Shown in pieces: positions 8,509-16,107 of a stretch of DNA of 64,000 nt. The stretch is from positions 35,375 to 99,374 of the forward strand of contig UCLR01000004.1 of NCBI GenBank assembly GCA_900473415.1, read 5' to 3'. Each line of letters starts with the position of its first letter. Within the stretch, counting starts at the first letter, position 1. The notes under the pieces were generated by a model. The model had not been told where the DNA came from and ran no database searches. It saw only the letters and a program-made list of their open reading frames with translations. Source of the stretch: Hyphomicrobiales bacterium (GTDB lineage Bacteria; Pseudomonadota; Alphaproteobacteria; Rhizobiales; Beijerinckiaceae). The translations under genes and the position numbers were made by a program.

Positions 8509-9774
8509 TCAGGAGGCCTTGCGGCGTTTCAGCTTGGCGACGATCGGTTCGAGCAGGCTGCGCCGGCTCCGCTTGGCTTCGCCACGGCCGGTGAGCGTGC
8601 TGGCGATCTGGGTGAAGGCCTCGGCCGCCTTGCCCGAGGCCTGGACCTCCGCGATCATCTGGCCGTTGTTGGCAGCCGTACCGAAGAGCTGGGCGTCGAA
8701 GGGGACCGAGCAGAGCACCTCGACGCCGAGCGCCTTGGCGAATTCATTCGCGTTGATCTCCGGGCGCTTGGGCATGCCGACCTTGTTGAGGACGAGCCGG
8801 GCCACGGAATCGTTCGGGCGCGAACTGCGCGAAAGATCGACGAGGTTCTTGGCGTTGCGCAGCGAGGCGAGCTCCGGTTCGGCCACGATGAGGATCTCAT
8901 CCGAGCCGAGCAGGGTCCGCTTGACCCAGTGGCTCCACTGGTGCGGAACGTCGAGCACGATGCAGGGCACGCTGGCGCGCAGCAGCTCGAGAAGCTGCTC
9001 CAGGGCATCCTCCTCGATGTCGATCGTGCGATCGAGCACCGCCGGCGCGGCGAGCAGCGCGAGGTTGTCGCTGCAGCGCGAGAGCAGCCGGTCCAGCAGG
9101 GCGGAATCGAGACGTTCCGGCGCGAAGACGGCCTCTGCGATGCCCTGCGGCGGGTCCTGGTTGAAGTTGAGGCCGGCCGTGCCATAGGCGATGTCGAGGT
9201 CGACGATCACGGTCGAGGCGTCGAGATTGCGGGCGATCGCCCAGGAGATGTTGTGCGCGATGGTCGAGGCGCCGACACCGCCCTTGGCGCCCATCACCGC
9301 GATGACGCGGCCGAGATTGCGCGCTTCCGGCGCGACATAGAGCTCAGACAGCGTGCGTAGCACGTCGAGCGTCTCGAGTGGCGCGATCAGATACTCGCTG
9401 ACGCCGCGGCGGATGAGGTCGCGGTAGAGCTGGACATCGTTGACATGGCCGATCACCACGACCTTGGTGCCGGCGTCGCAGCTTTCCGACAGCGCTTCCA
9501 GATGGGAGATGAGGGTCGCCGGATCGGAGACCGTCTCGAGCACGATGATGTTAGGGGTCGGCGCCGACCTGAACGCCTCGACGGCGGCGGCCGGACCGCC
9601 CATCTGGACGCGGGCGTGGGCCTTGTCCATGCGCCGGTCGGCCACGGCGGTCTGCATCGTTGCGGCGACGGCGGGCGTCTCGCAGAAGGCCTGCAGCGTG
9701 ATCCGCGGCAGCGGCGCGATGATCTCCTCGCTCGCCGGCTCCGCTGCTGCGGGCTCGTTCGTCTCGGGCTGCAT
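8509..9774 (-). CDS. cpaE: Tad pilus protein CpaE/TadZ (MinD/ParA-like localisation factor)
   Basis: This receiver-like plus ParA/MinD-like ATPase protein places the Tad machine at the pole. The N-terminal half is an atypical receiver fold (NIIVLETVSDPATLISHLEAL). The C-terminal half has the deviant Walker A AVMGAKGGVGASTIAHN, then VDLDIAYGTAGLNF. In the P-loop, the Thr after GGVG is replaced by Ala, as in TadZ proteins with weak ATPase activity. I chose the ATG at 9774, which shares its A with the TGA stop of cpaD (TGATG), over the TTG one codon upstream. The product is about 421 aa. Confidence 0.95.
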   Translation of the reverse strand: MQPETNEPAAAEPASEEIIAPLPRITLQAFCETPAVAATMQTAVADRRMDKAHARVQMGGPAAAVEAFRSAPTPNIIVLETVSDPATLISHLEALSESCDAGTKVVVIGHVNDVQLYRDLIRRGVSEYLIAPLETLDVLRTLSELYVAPEARNLGRVIAVMGAKGGVGASTIAHNISWAIARNLDASTVIVDLDIAYGTAGLNFNQDPPQGIAEAVFAPERLDSALLDRLLSRCSDNLALLAAPAVLDRTIDIEEDALEQLLELLRASVPCIVLDVPHQWSHWVKRTLLGSDEILIVAEPELASLRNAKNLVDLSRSSRPNDSVARLVLNKVGMPKRPEINANEFAKALGVEVLCSVPFDAQLFGTAANNGQMIAEVQASGKAAEAFTQIASTLTGRGEAKRSRRSLLEPIVAKLKRRKAS

Positions 9775-10541
9775 CAATTGCTACCTCCGACCGAGGAATT
9801 GATCTGCGGCGTCTGCTGACGGTACTGGGTCGATGGATCCTGGCCCTGGCGGATCTTGCCGATCGCCCCCATGCGCTTGGCGATGTCCGGCCGGCCTTCG
9901 CCGCGCGCCCTGACGAGATCGATCGGATCGGCGACCTGGGCGGCGAAGGTCGCTTGCGTGGCGCAGCCGAAGTTCCAGTAAGCCTCGTTCGAGGCATCGA
10001 ATTTGTAGTCCGAGACGCCAAGATCGGTCGGCCACTGCCCGCATTGATGCGGCAGGCCGGCCTGGAGCGACGCGAAGGTCAGCCGGATCGGGGAAGCGAG
10101 ATCGGGGTCCTCGACCGGGTAGCTGCGGACGCTGAGCCCGGAGACGCCGTTGCGGGATAGCTCGGCGCGGATGCCGGCGAGCGTATTGTGAGCCGCGTGG
10201 TCGCGGCGCGCGCCGGTCGGCACCTGCGCCACCATTCCGCCCCGGCCCGAGCGGCGATATTCGCGAGCGAAGGAGGCGACATCCTGCGCCTGCCGGCTGT
10301 CGAGCCGTCCGCCGGCCCGGCCGACGAAGACGTCGAGCGAGCGTGGAGCATCGCGCAGCACGATCGGATGGCGCTCGCGCACATCCTCGGGGGCGAAGGA
10401 AACGGGGTCGCTATTGGGGCCTTTGCCGGCGCAACCACCGAGAAGCGCGCCCAAGGCGAGCGCCGCCGCGAGGCTCTGCGTCCGGAGCGATCTGTTGCGT
10501 GAAGGAGCCGTCATGTCGGAGCGTCCGTCATCCATTGCCAT
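9774..10541 (-). CDS. cpaD: Tad pilus lipoprotein CpaD
   Basis: This is an outer-membrane lipoprotein of the Tad apparatus that helps secretin assembly. The N-terminus has a signal with lipobox LGALLGGC followed by AGKGP, and the body carries the CpaD signatures HPIVLRDAPRSLDVFVGR and QCGQWPTDLG with a late FGCATQATFAAQVADP segment. Two starts are possible, ATG 10541 (255 aa) or ATG 10514 (MTAPSRNRS..., 246 aa). The second places the signal peptide closer to the N-terminus and may be the real one. The stop overlaps the cpaE start by one base. Confidence 0.93.
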   Translation of the reverse strand: MAMDDGRSDMTAPSRNRSLRTQSLAAALALGALLGGCAGKGPNSDPVSFAPEDVRERHPIVLRDAPRSLDVFVGRAGGRLDSRQAQDVASFAREYRRSGRGGMVAQVPTGARRDHAAHNTLAGIRAELSRNGVSGLSVRSYPVEDPDLASPIRLTFASLQAGLPHQCGQWPTDLGVSDYKFDASNEAYWNFGCATQATFAAQVADPIDLVRARGEGRPDIAKRMGAIGKIRQGQDPSTQYRQQTPQINSSVGGSN

Positions 10542-10552
10542 CTCTGTGCCGA

Positions 10553-11992
10553 TCAGTCGGTGATGAAGCCGACCCGGCCCTTGTAGGCCTGCGGGATCGG
10601 GCCGCCACCGCTGCCGTAGAGCTTGTTGAGCCGCCCGAGCAGGATCGCCTGGGCGTCGTGGCTATCGACGAAGCCGTCATCGGGGCGCTGGATCTCGTTC
10701 GGCTGCATCGGTTTGGCGATGTAGGGGGTGGCGGTGATCATCAGCTCGGTCTCCTCGCGCTGGTAGTCGCGGGAGCGGAAGAGCGCGCCGATGATCGGCA
10801 GGTTCATCAGGCCGGGAAGGCCGTTGATCGAGGTCTTGGAGATGCGCTGGATCAGGCCGGCGGTGGCCAGTGTGCCGCCGGAGGGCAGCTCGACCGTCGT
10901 GTCGGACTTGCGCACACGGAAGGCGGGGACCGTGACCGTCGGCTGGCCGGATCCGCCCTGGAGCACGATCTGGTTTTCGAAATCGAGCTCGGTGACCTCG
11001 GTCGCGATCCGCATGCTGATCTTGTTGCCGGAGAGCACGATCGGGGTGAAGTTGAGCGCGACGCCGATCGGCTTGTATTGGACGCCGAGCGTGCAGACGG
11101 CCTTGGCCGGATCGCAGGTGTAGCCGGTGGGGACCGGAACTTCGCCGCCGGCGGTGAACTTCGCGCTCTCGCCTGAAATCGCGGTTACGGTCGGCTCTGC
11201 CAGAACGCGGGCAAGGCCTGCGCGCTCGAGGGCCCGCAGCGTGAAGTTCTGCGTGCTGCCGATGCTGGCGCCGATCGCCGTCGCCGAGAGGGCCTGCGGC
11301 GAGAGCGAGAAGGGCGTGTCGATCACGGGCGTGATCGACAGCTTCCCGAGCTTCCATTCGCCGCTCGAATTGATGCCGAGCTGCTTGATCGCCTTGCGCG
11401 CGATTTCGGACACCGTGACCTTGACCATAACCTGGTCGCGGTCGCGGATCGTCAGCGAGTTGATCACCGCGCCCTTGGTGTTGGCCCAACCCGAGGAGCC
11501 GACGAAGGCGTTGGCGATGTCTACGGCCTGGGTCGCGTCGGAGGCGTTGGGCACGCTGCCGACCAGCAGGATCGAAGTACCGGCCGGCTTGACCTCGATC
11601 TGGGAGTTCGGCAGCGCGCTGCGCAGTGTCTGGCGCAGCACATTGAGATCGCGCCCGACATTGATTTCCAGCGCGGTGATCTGCCGGCCCTCGCTGTCCA
11701 TCACGAACATCGACGTCGCGCCGTCGGCGATGCCGATGACGAAGAGCTTGCGCGCCGTGCGGACGACGGCATTGGCGACCTTCGGATTGGCGACGAAGAC
11801 CTCCTTGGCGTCCCGCGGCAACTCGACGATCAGCGAGAGGCCGATCGAGAGGTCGAGCTTGCGGGCGATCGCATGTTCGCTCGCACCGACATTGAGGACC
11901 GGCGATTGCTCCCGGCCGGACTGGGCGTGGGCGCCGCTTGCGCCGAGGACAAACGCGAGGGCCGCCGCGAAGCGTAGGGATGATCTGGTCAT
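10553..11992 (-). CDS. cpaC: Tad pilus secretin CpaC/RcpA
   Basis: This 479-aa outer-membrane secretin is the exit channel for the Flp pilus. It has a Sec signal peptide (residues 1-23, ending AHAQ). The pilus N-terminal domain follows (LSIGLSLIVELPRDAKEVFVANPKVANAVV), then a BON-like region and the secretin core (SGESAKFTAGGEVPVP ... GVALNFTPIVLSGNKISMRI ... TVELPSGGTLATAGLI), and a C-terminal region ending at VGFITD. It overlaps cpaB by 4 bp (ATGA) and precedes cpaD by 11 bp. Confidence 0.97.
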   Translation of the reverse strand: MTRSSLRFAAALAFVLGASGAHAQSGREQSPVLNVGASEHAIARKLDLSIGLSLIVELPRDAKEVFVANPKVANAVVRTARKLFVIGIADGATSMFVMDSEGRQITALEINVGRDLNVLRQTLRSALPNSQIEVKPAGTSILLVGSVPNASDATQAVDIANAFVGSSGWANTKGAVINSLTIRDRDQVMVKVTVSEIARKAIKQLGINSSGEWKLGKLSITPVIDTPFSLSPQALSATAIGASIGSTQNFTLRALERAGLARVLAEPTVTAISGESAKFTAGGEVPVPTGYTCDPAKAVCTLGVQYKPIGVALNFTPIVLSGNKISMRIATEVTELDFENQIVLQGGSGQPTVTVPAFRVRKSDTTVELPSGGTLATAGLIQRISKTSINGLPGLMNLPIIGALFRSRDYQREETELMITATPYIAKPMQPNEIQRPDDGFVDSHDAQAILLGRLNKLYGSGGGPIPQAYKGRVGFITD

Positions 11993-12762
11993 GGCTTCAC
12001 GCTCTTGGAGGAGACGCCGTAGCGCACGAGCGTCATCGCGTTCTCCGCCTGGGCCGGCGGTGTGGTTTCGCCTGCGTCTTTCAGGCTGCGCAGCGCCAGC
12101 GAAAGCGTTCCCGCCTTCTGAGCCTGGATCAGGGTCTCGACCTGTCCGGGATCGACTTCCAGCGTCGCGGTCTCGCCGATCACGACCTTCTCGCCGTTGC
12201 GCTCCTGGACGTTCTGGCCGATCGCCAGGACGCGGATGTTGTGAAGCAGCGTTTCGCTGGACGTCGTCGCGTTGTTGCCTGTCCCGGTTCGGCTGGTGTT
12301 GATCACGTCGACGCGGTCATTGGGCAGGATGAAGCCGCCGGCGGTATTGGCGCCGCGGCTGTCGGTGCTGATCGCCACGGCGCGCATGCCAGACGGGAGC
12401 ACCGCGGAGAGAAAGCCGGTTCCGTCGGTCTTGATCAGCTTCTCGCGGCGGATCGGCTCGGCCGCGAGAAGGGCCTGGCGGGCAAGCTGCCCGATGATTT
12501 CCTTCTCTGCCTCGGGCGTCTCGTCCTTGCGGATGATGCCGGCAGGCATGCCGGAGACTGGCCAGCTCTGCCAGCGCAGGTTATCGGCGGTCACGGTTTG
12601 GCCGATGGGGATGTCGACCGCCGCGACGAGCACCGGCACGGTCGGTGCGGCCTCCACCTTGGCGACCGGCTCGGGCCCCTGCGAGGGCCTTTGCACCAGC
12701 AGCGCGGCGCCGACGCCGGCCACCAGCGCGACCAAGAGAATAATGATGCGTGCGGGACTCAT
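11989..12762 (-). CDS. cpaB: Tad pilus periplasmic protein CpaB/RcpC
   Basis: This 257-aa protein has a single N-terminal membrane anchor (RIIILLVALVAGVGAALLV) and a periplasmic SAF/RcpC domain: VPVLVAAVDIPIGQTVTADNLRWQSWP, then MRAVAISTDSRGANTAGGFILPNDRVDVI. CpaB/RcpC helps form the secretin complex. It is the first gene after the cpaA gap and has its own upstream CtrA-like box, so transcription may start here as well as at flp. It overlaps cpaC by 4 bp. Confidence 0.95.
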   Translation of the reverse strand: MSPARIIILLVALVAGVGAALLVQRPSQGPEPVAKVEAAPTVPVLVAAVDIPIGQTVTADNLRWQSWPVSGMPAGIIRKDETPEAEKEIIGQLARQALLAAEPIRREKLIKTDGTGFLSAVLPSGMRAVAISTDSRGANTAGGFILPNDRVDVINTSRTGTGNNATTSSETLLHNIRVLAIGQNVQERNGEKVVIGETATLEVDPGQVETLIQAQKAGTLSLALRSLKDAGETTPPAQAENAMTLVRYGVSSKSVKP

Positions 12763-12824
12763 CGGCCTGCGATCCTCAAGCCGGATTCAAGCCGGCCCCC
12801 TCACAGGATCGTCGGTCCCAAACG

Positions 12825-12839
12825 TCAACTTATGGTTAA
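12825..12839 (-). promoter_or_regulatory. CtrA-like box upstream of cpaB
   Basis: Read on the minus strand, the sequence is TTAACCATAAGTTGA (TTAA-N7-TTGA), 63-77 bp before the cpaB ATG at 12762. TTAACCAT is a recurrent half-site in known CtrA promoters. The pattern is seen directly; CtrA binding is inferred from conservation of pilus control in alphaproteobacteria. Confidence 0.45.
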
Positions 12840-12868
12840 TCGGACGTATATTTTCTGAAGTTCCGTGT

Positions 12869-13381
12869 TCAGGCGCTGACCGCAGCCTGCCAGATCGCCG
12901 TTTCCGGCAGCAGGAACAGCGCGGTGAAGGCTAGCGCGATGCCGTAGGGGACGCCTTCCTTGGGAGCGTGCAGGCGCTGGGCCCAGCCCCAGTTCATGGC
13001 GAAGGCCGGCAGCGGCTGGGCGCGCAGCTGCAGAATGAGCAGGGTGAGCAGGCCGCCGCCTGCGCTCGAGAGCAGCAGATAGGGCATGAGCTGGTCGAAG
13101 CCGAACCAGAGCGCGGTCGCCGCGGCGAGCTTGGCGTCGCCTCCGCCGATCCAGCCGGCGGCGAAGAGGCCGAAGGCGCCGACGAGCACGGTGAAACCCG
13201 CCGCCAGATGCCAGGCAATGTCGGTGAGGCTGAGGCCGAGCAGCGCCGCGCAGACCGCGAAGGCCGCGACCAGAGACAGGCAGAGCCGGTTCGAGATCGT
13301 CATCGAGACGAGGTCGCTTGCCGCGGCATAGGCCATGGCGAAGGGAAAGACGCCGAGCATGATGATCAGCGAAAGCGACAT
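12869..13381 (-). CDS. cpaA: Prepilin peptidase CpaA/TadV
   Basis: This is an integral-membrane aspartyl peptidase that cleaves the leader of Flp pilin and the TadE/F pseudopilins. It is the short A24 form without the methylase domain. The two catalytic Asp sites are visible as YAAASDLVSMTISN near the N-terminus and GWIGGGDAKL in the middle. Hydrophobic segments cover most of the rest. I chose ATG 13381 (MSLSLIIML, 170 aa), because the upstream in-frame extension is polar and would precede the first membrane helix. It lies between flp and cpaB. Confidence 0.93.
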   Translation of the reverse strand: MSLSLIIMLGVFPFAMAYAAASDLVSMTISNRLCLSLVAAFAVCAALLGLSLTDIAWHLAAGFTVLVGAFGLFAAGWIGGGDAKLAAATALWFGFDQLMPYLLLSSAGGGLLTLLILQLRAQPLPAFAMNWGWAQRLHAPKEGVPYGIALAFTALFLLPETAIWQAAVSA

Positions 13382-13470
13382 GGGCTGGCTCCGATCCGGT
13401 CTTGGCTCCGATGTCTCGCAGACAGGTCTCACCAAAGCCTTACGGCGGAAGCATGAACACGGCGTTGATT

Positions 13471-13518
13471 GAGCCCGTCAGCGGGCTCTGAAAGCAGAAC
13501 ACCCCGGCAAAGCCGGGG
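13471..13518 (-). terminator. Two stacked hairpins between flp and cpaA
   Basis: Downstream of flp are two perfect stems: CCCCGGC/GCCGGGG with an AAA/TTT loop (13502-13518) and GAGCCCG/CGGGCTC with a 4-base loop (13471-13488). The first is followed on the minus strand by TGTTCT. Such an element would let abundant pilin mRNA end here while some transcripts read into cpaA, matching the high pilin to low assembly-protein ratio. Confidence 0.7.
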
Positions 13519-13563
13519 CGTTCGTTTGTCTTGTCGAGCGCGGAATGGCGCTCGAGAAAATTC

Positions 13564-13728
13564 TTACTTGAGGCCCTCGCTGACCGCGACGAACTTGGTA
13601 TTGAGGTCGGTGCCGATGAGGCGCCAGGTGCCGATGCAGACGACGGCGATCAGGGCGGCGATCAGGCCATACTCGATGGCGGTGGCGCCGGACTCGTCCT
13701 TGACGAAACGCGCAAAAACCTTGGTCAT
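13564..13728 (-). CDS. flp: Flp/Fap-type major pilin
   Basis: This 54-aa pilin polymerises into the Flp pilus. The sequence starts MTKVFARFVKDESG and then has the prepilin cleavage and hydrophobic helix ATAIEYGLIAALIAVV. The cleavage site is Gly14-Ala15 and the EY pair is at 19-20, the hallmark of Flp pilins. A strong ribosome-binding site AAGGAG lies 7 bases before the ATG. It heads the minus-strand pilus cluster and is followed by hairpins at 13471-13518. The family and boundaries are clear despite the small size. Confidence 0.95.
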   Translation of the reverse strand: MTKVFARFVKDESGATAIEYGLIAALIAVVCIGTWRLIGTDLNTKFVAVSEGLK

Positions 13729-13877
13729 GCTGAAGCTCCTTTACACCACGGTTTGACGGCTGCCTTTGCTCTCAAGTGGCTTGGGTCAGCGACAGGAACG
13801 ACGTTAGACGGCTCCTCTTGCTGATCAGTTAAGCCGATCGAAGAATTAGGGCGTCGGGAAAATGGTCTTTCCCGTGG

Positions 13878-13892
13878 TTAACGCGCAATTGA
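13878..13892. promoter_or_regulatory. CtrA-like box in the flp upstream region
   Basis: TTAACGCGCAATTGA (TTAA-N7-TTGA) lies about 150 bp upstream of the flp start and about 254 bp upstream of the divergent gene at 14146. It sits in a 417-bp gene-free interval (13729-14145) that is visibly AT-richer than its surroundings and presumably holds the divergent promoters. No other structure was recognised in that interval. Confidence 0.4.
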
Positions 13893-14145
13893 TTGTTTGC
13901 CTTCGGGTTAGAATCTCAGATTTAGCCGCAGCTCGCGAAACTCTAATCGGTAAATGAGACATTTAATCGATGCTAGATGCACGATTGAACGGTTCGGTCT
14001 GATCGAATTGTTGCGGATTGTCGGCCAGCTTCTGTTCCGTCGGACCGGAGCGCGTCGAGCGAAAGCGCTGGGGCCGCCTGGTTTTAGGCTTTGATTCATC
14101 ATTTTGCGCTTCTCTGGTGCCGTCACAAAGCTTTGAGGCGCCGCC

Positions 14146-14652
14146 ATGTCGACCAATTGCATTCCTGACGGGCATCGCCGGCACGGGCTCTGGACGGTTG
14201 CCATGGCCTTGATGTCGGCCGTTCTTGTGGGGTCTGCGGCGCAGGCCGCTCCGCAGGACACGCCGGGCGACAGCGTTCTCGTCCTGGTCGATCATGCCAA
14301 GGTGGTGCGGCTGCCCGAGAAGGCTCGCACCGTCATCGTCGGCAATCCCGCCATCGCCGACGTCACTCTCCAGCGCAACGGCGTCATGGTGGTGACGGGC
14401 AAGAGCTTCGGCGTCACCAATCTGATCGCTCTCGATTCGAGCGGCACGCTGCTTGCCGAGTCGCTGGTGCGGGTCAGTGCGGCGTCGGACGCCCTGCTCA
14501 CGGTCCAGCGTGGCATGGAGCGGGAGAGCTATTCCTGCACCCCGGTTTGCCAGCCCTCGCTGCAGCTTGGCGATGCGCAGAAATATTTCGGCGATACCGG
14601 CACCCAGGCGGAGCGTCGCAATGCCATGGCGACCGGCGGAGACTCCAAGTGA
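14146..14652 (+). CDS. Stand-alone secretin N-terminal (T2SS/T3SS pil_N) domain protein
   Basis: This 168-aa exported protein has a signal peptide (ALMSAVLVGSAAQAA) and one pilus/secretin N-terminal domain (VLVLVDHAKVVRLPEKARTVIVGNPAIADVTLQRNGVMVVTGKSFGVTNLIALDSSG). That is the same domain found near the start of CpaC, but without the secretin channel. The C-terminal tail has a Cys pair (SYSCTPVCQPSLQLGD). Its position next to the pilus genes suggests a periplasmic partner of the Tad secretin. The precise function is unknown; the domain assignment is firm. Confidence 0.85.
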   Translation: MSTNCIPDGHRRHGLWTVAMALMSAVLVGSAAQAAPQDTPGDSVLVLVDHAKVVRLPEKARTVIVGNPAIADVTLQRNGVMVVTGKSFGVTNLIALDSSGTLLAESLVRVSAASDALLTVQRGMERESYSCTPVCQPSLQLGDAQKYFGDTGTQAERRNAMATGGDSK

Positions 14653-14878
14653 GGCACGTCCTCCGTTTCTGATCCTGCACGGCGCCTTCCGGGCGGACCT
14701 CTCGTTCTGGATAGGAAACGCGCGCGTGAGTCCCGCCGCCGCTCGGCGCGAGGGGCGCCCGATAAGGTAAATCGAATCTTCACCCTGCTTTTCGTGGGGG
14801 CGGGACGCCTCTAACCGATCGGAAATTCTTTTGCCCTAGAGATGGTTTGTCCGAGCCCGACGCTCGACGAGGCCATCG

Positions 14879-15496
14879 ATGTCCGAACGGAAAACAGAAA
14901 CCGTGGGTTCCGCAGGCGAGGCCGGGCCTCAGGCCAAAAGCCGCAACTGGCGCGTATTTCGCCGCTTCGGGCGGTCCCAGGACGGCGCGGCCGCGATGGA
15001 GTTCGGCTTTGTCGCGCTGCCCTTTCTGATGCTGCTCTGGGCGATCTTCGAGACGGCGCTCATGTTCTGGACCAATCAGGTCCTGGAAGAGGCGCTGTCG
15101 CAGGCATCGCGCTCGGTGCTGACTGGCCAGTCGCGCAGCCTCTACGCCTCCAGCAACGCCGCCACCAACGCGGCGGCCTTTCGCGACGCGGTTTGTGCGC
15201 GCGCGCCCTTGCGCCTCATCGATTGCAGCAAGCTCAGCATCGACGTGCGCAGCTACGCCGACTTCGGCGCGGCCAGTTCTGGCACCGCCAGTAACAACCC
15301 GTTGGCGGGCGGCAAGCTCGACACCAGCAGCTTCTCCTACAGCCAGCCGGCCTCCGGCCAGATCGTCGTGATCAGGGCCGTGCTGGACTACAAGCTCTTT
15401 CTCACGAGCTGGGCTTCGGCTTCGCTCGCCAATATCGGGTCCGGCCATCGCGGTCTGGTCGCAAGCATCGCCTTCCGGACGGAGCCCTTCGTCTGA
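14879..15496 (+). CDS. tadE: TadE-family pseudopilin
   Basis: This 205-aa minor pilin-like protein is processed by CpaA. A basic leader (RRFGRSQDG) precedes AAAMEFGFVALPFLMLLWAIFETALMF, the TadE motif with Glu five residues after the predicted Gly-Ala cleavage site. The remainder is a periplasmic domain with two cysteines (VCARAPLRLIDCSKL). The stop shares a base with the ATG of the next pseudopilin gene (TGATG), indicating translational coupling. Confidence 0.92.
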   Translation: MSERKTETVGSAGEAGPQAKSRNWRVFRRFGRSQDGAAAMEFGFVALPFLMLLWAIFETALMFWTNQVLEEALSQASRSVLTGQSRSLYASSNAATNAAAFRDAVCARAPLRLIDCSKLSIDVRSYADFGAASSGTASNNPLAGGKLDTSSFSYSQPASGQIVVIRAVLDYKLFLTSWASASLANIGSGHRGLVASIAFRTEPFV

Positions 15497-16107
15497 TGTC
15501 GAATTCAATGGACAAGAAGCGCACTCCGCATCTCTGGCGCCGCTTCCGCGACGCGCATGATGGGGTGGCGGCCGTCGAATTTGCCATGGTGTTGCCCGTG
15601 CTGTTGGTCGCCTATTTCGGCATGGTCGACGTCGCGCAACTCGTGATGGCCAACCGCAAGGTCACCCAGCTCACGTCGACTCTGAGCGATCTCACCGCCC
15701 GCCTGCAGACGGCTCCCGTCTCCGAGATCGTCAACATCTTCGGCGCCGCCAGCACGGTCCTGCTGCCTTATGATGCGAGTAAGGCCAGCATGGTCATCTC
15801 CAGTGTCATCGTCGACTCCGCCGGCGTCGGCCGGGTCTGCTGGAGCAGCAGCCATCCGGCCGGCACGCCCGCGCCGGCCCGTGGCACAACCGTCTCCTTG
15901 CCCGACAGCGCCAAGGTTCCGAACACGTCGGTGATCATGGCGAGCGCGAGCTATCGCTTCACGCCGGTCTTGGGCGAGGTCATCGTCGGCACGGTGACGC
16001 TCGGCAACCATCCGATCTTCACGCGGCCACGCAACGGCAAGGCGGACGGCAGCAGCAGTATCGAGCAGATCGTCCGCAGCGACGTCACGGGTTGCCCCGG
16101 CTACTGA
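15496..16107 (+). CDS. tadF: TadE/TadF-family pseudopilin
   Basis: This is the second minor pilin-like protein, 203 aa. The leader ends in FRDAHDG, followed by VAAVEFAMVLPVLLVAYFGMVDVAQLVM, again with Glu at +5 of the processing site. The periplasmic part contains two Cys (VGRVCWSS and VTGCPGY). Assignment as TadF rather than a second TadE rests on position after tadE. Its 3' end overlaps the 3' end of the converging ribokinase gene by 23 bp. No TadG (von Willebrand-type) gene follows in this window. Confidence 0.88.
   Translation: MSNSMDKKRTPHLWRRFRDAHDGVAAVEFAMVLPVLLVAYFGMVDVAQLVMANRKVTQLTSTLSDLTARLQTAPVSEIVNIFGAASTVLLPYDASKASMVISSVIVDSAGVGRVCWSSSHPAGTPAPARGTTVSLPDSAKVPNTSVIMASASYRFTPVLGEVIVGTVTLGNHPIFTRPRNGKADGSSSIEQIVRSDVTGCPGY

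Noticed and set aside
16085..16107. Frameshift at the overlapping ends of tadF and the ribokinase gene
   Set aside because: Both proteins have plausible ends and family lengths; a 23-bp convergent overlap is acceptable in such compact DNA.
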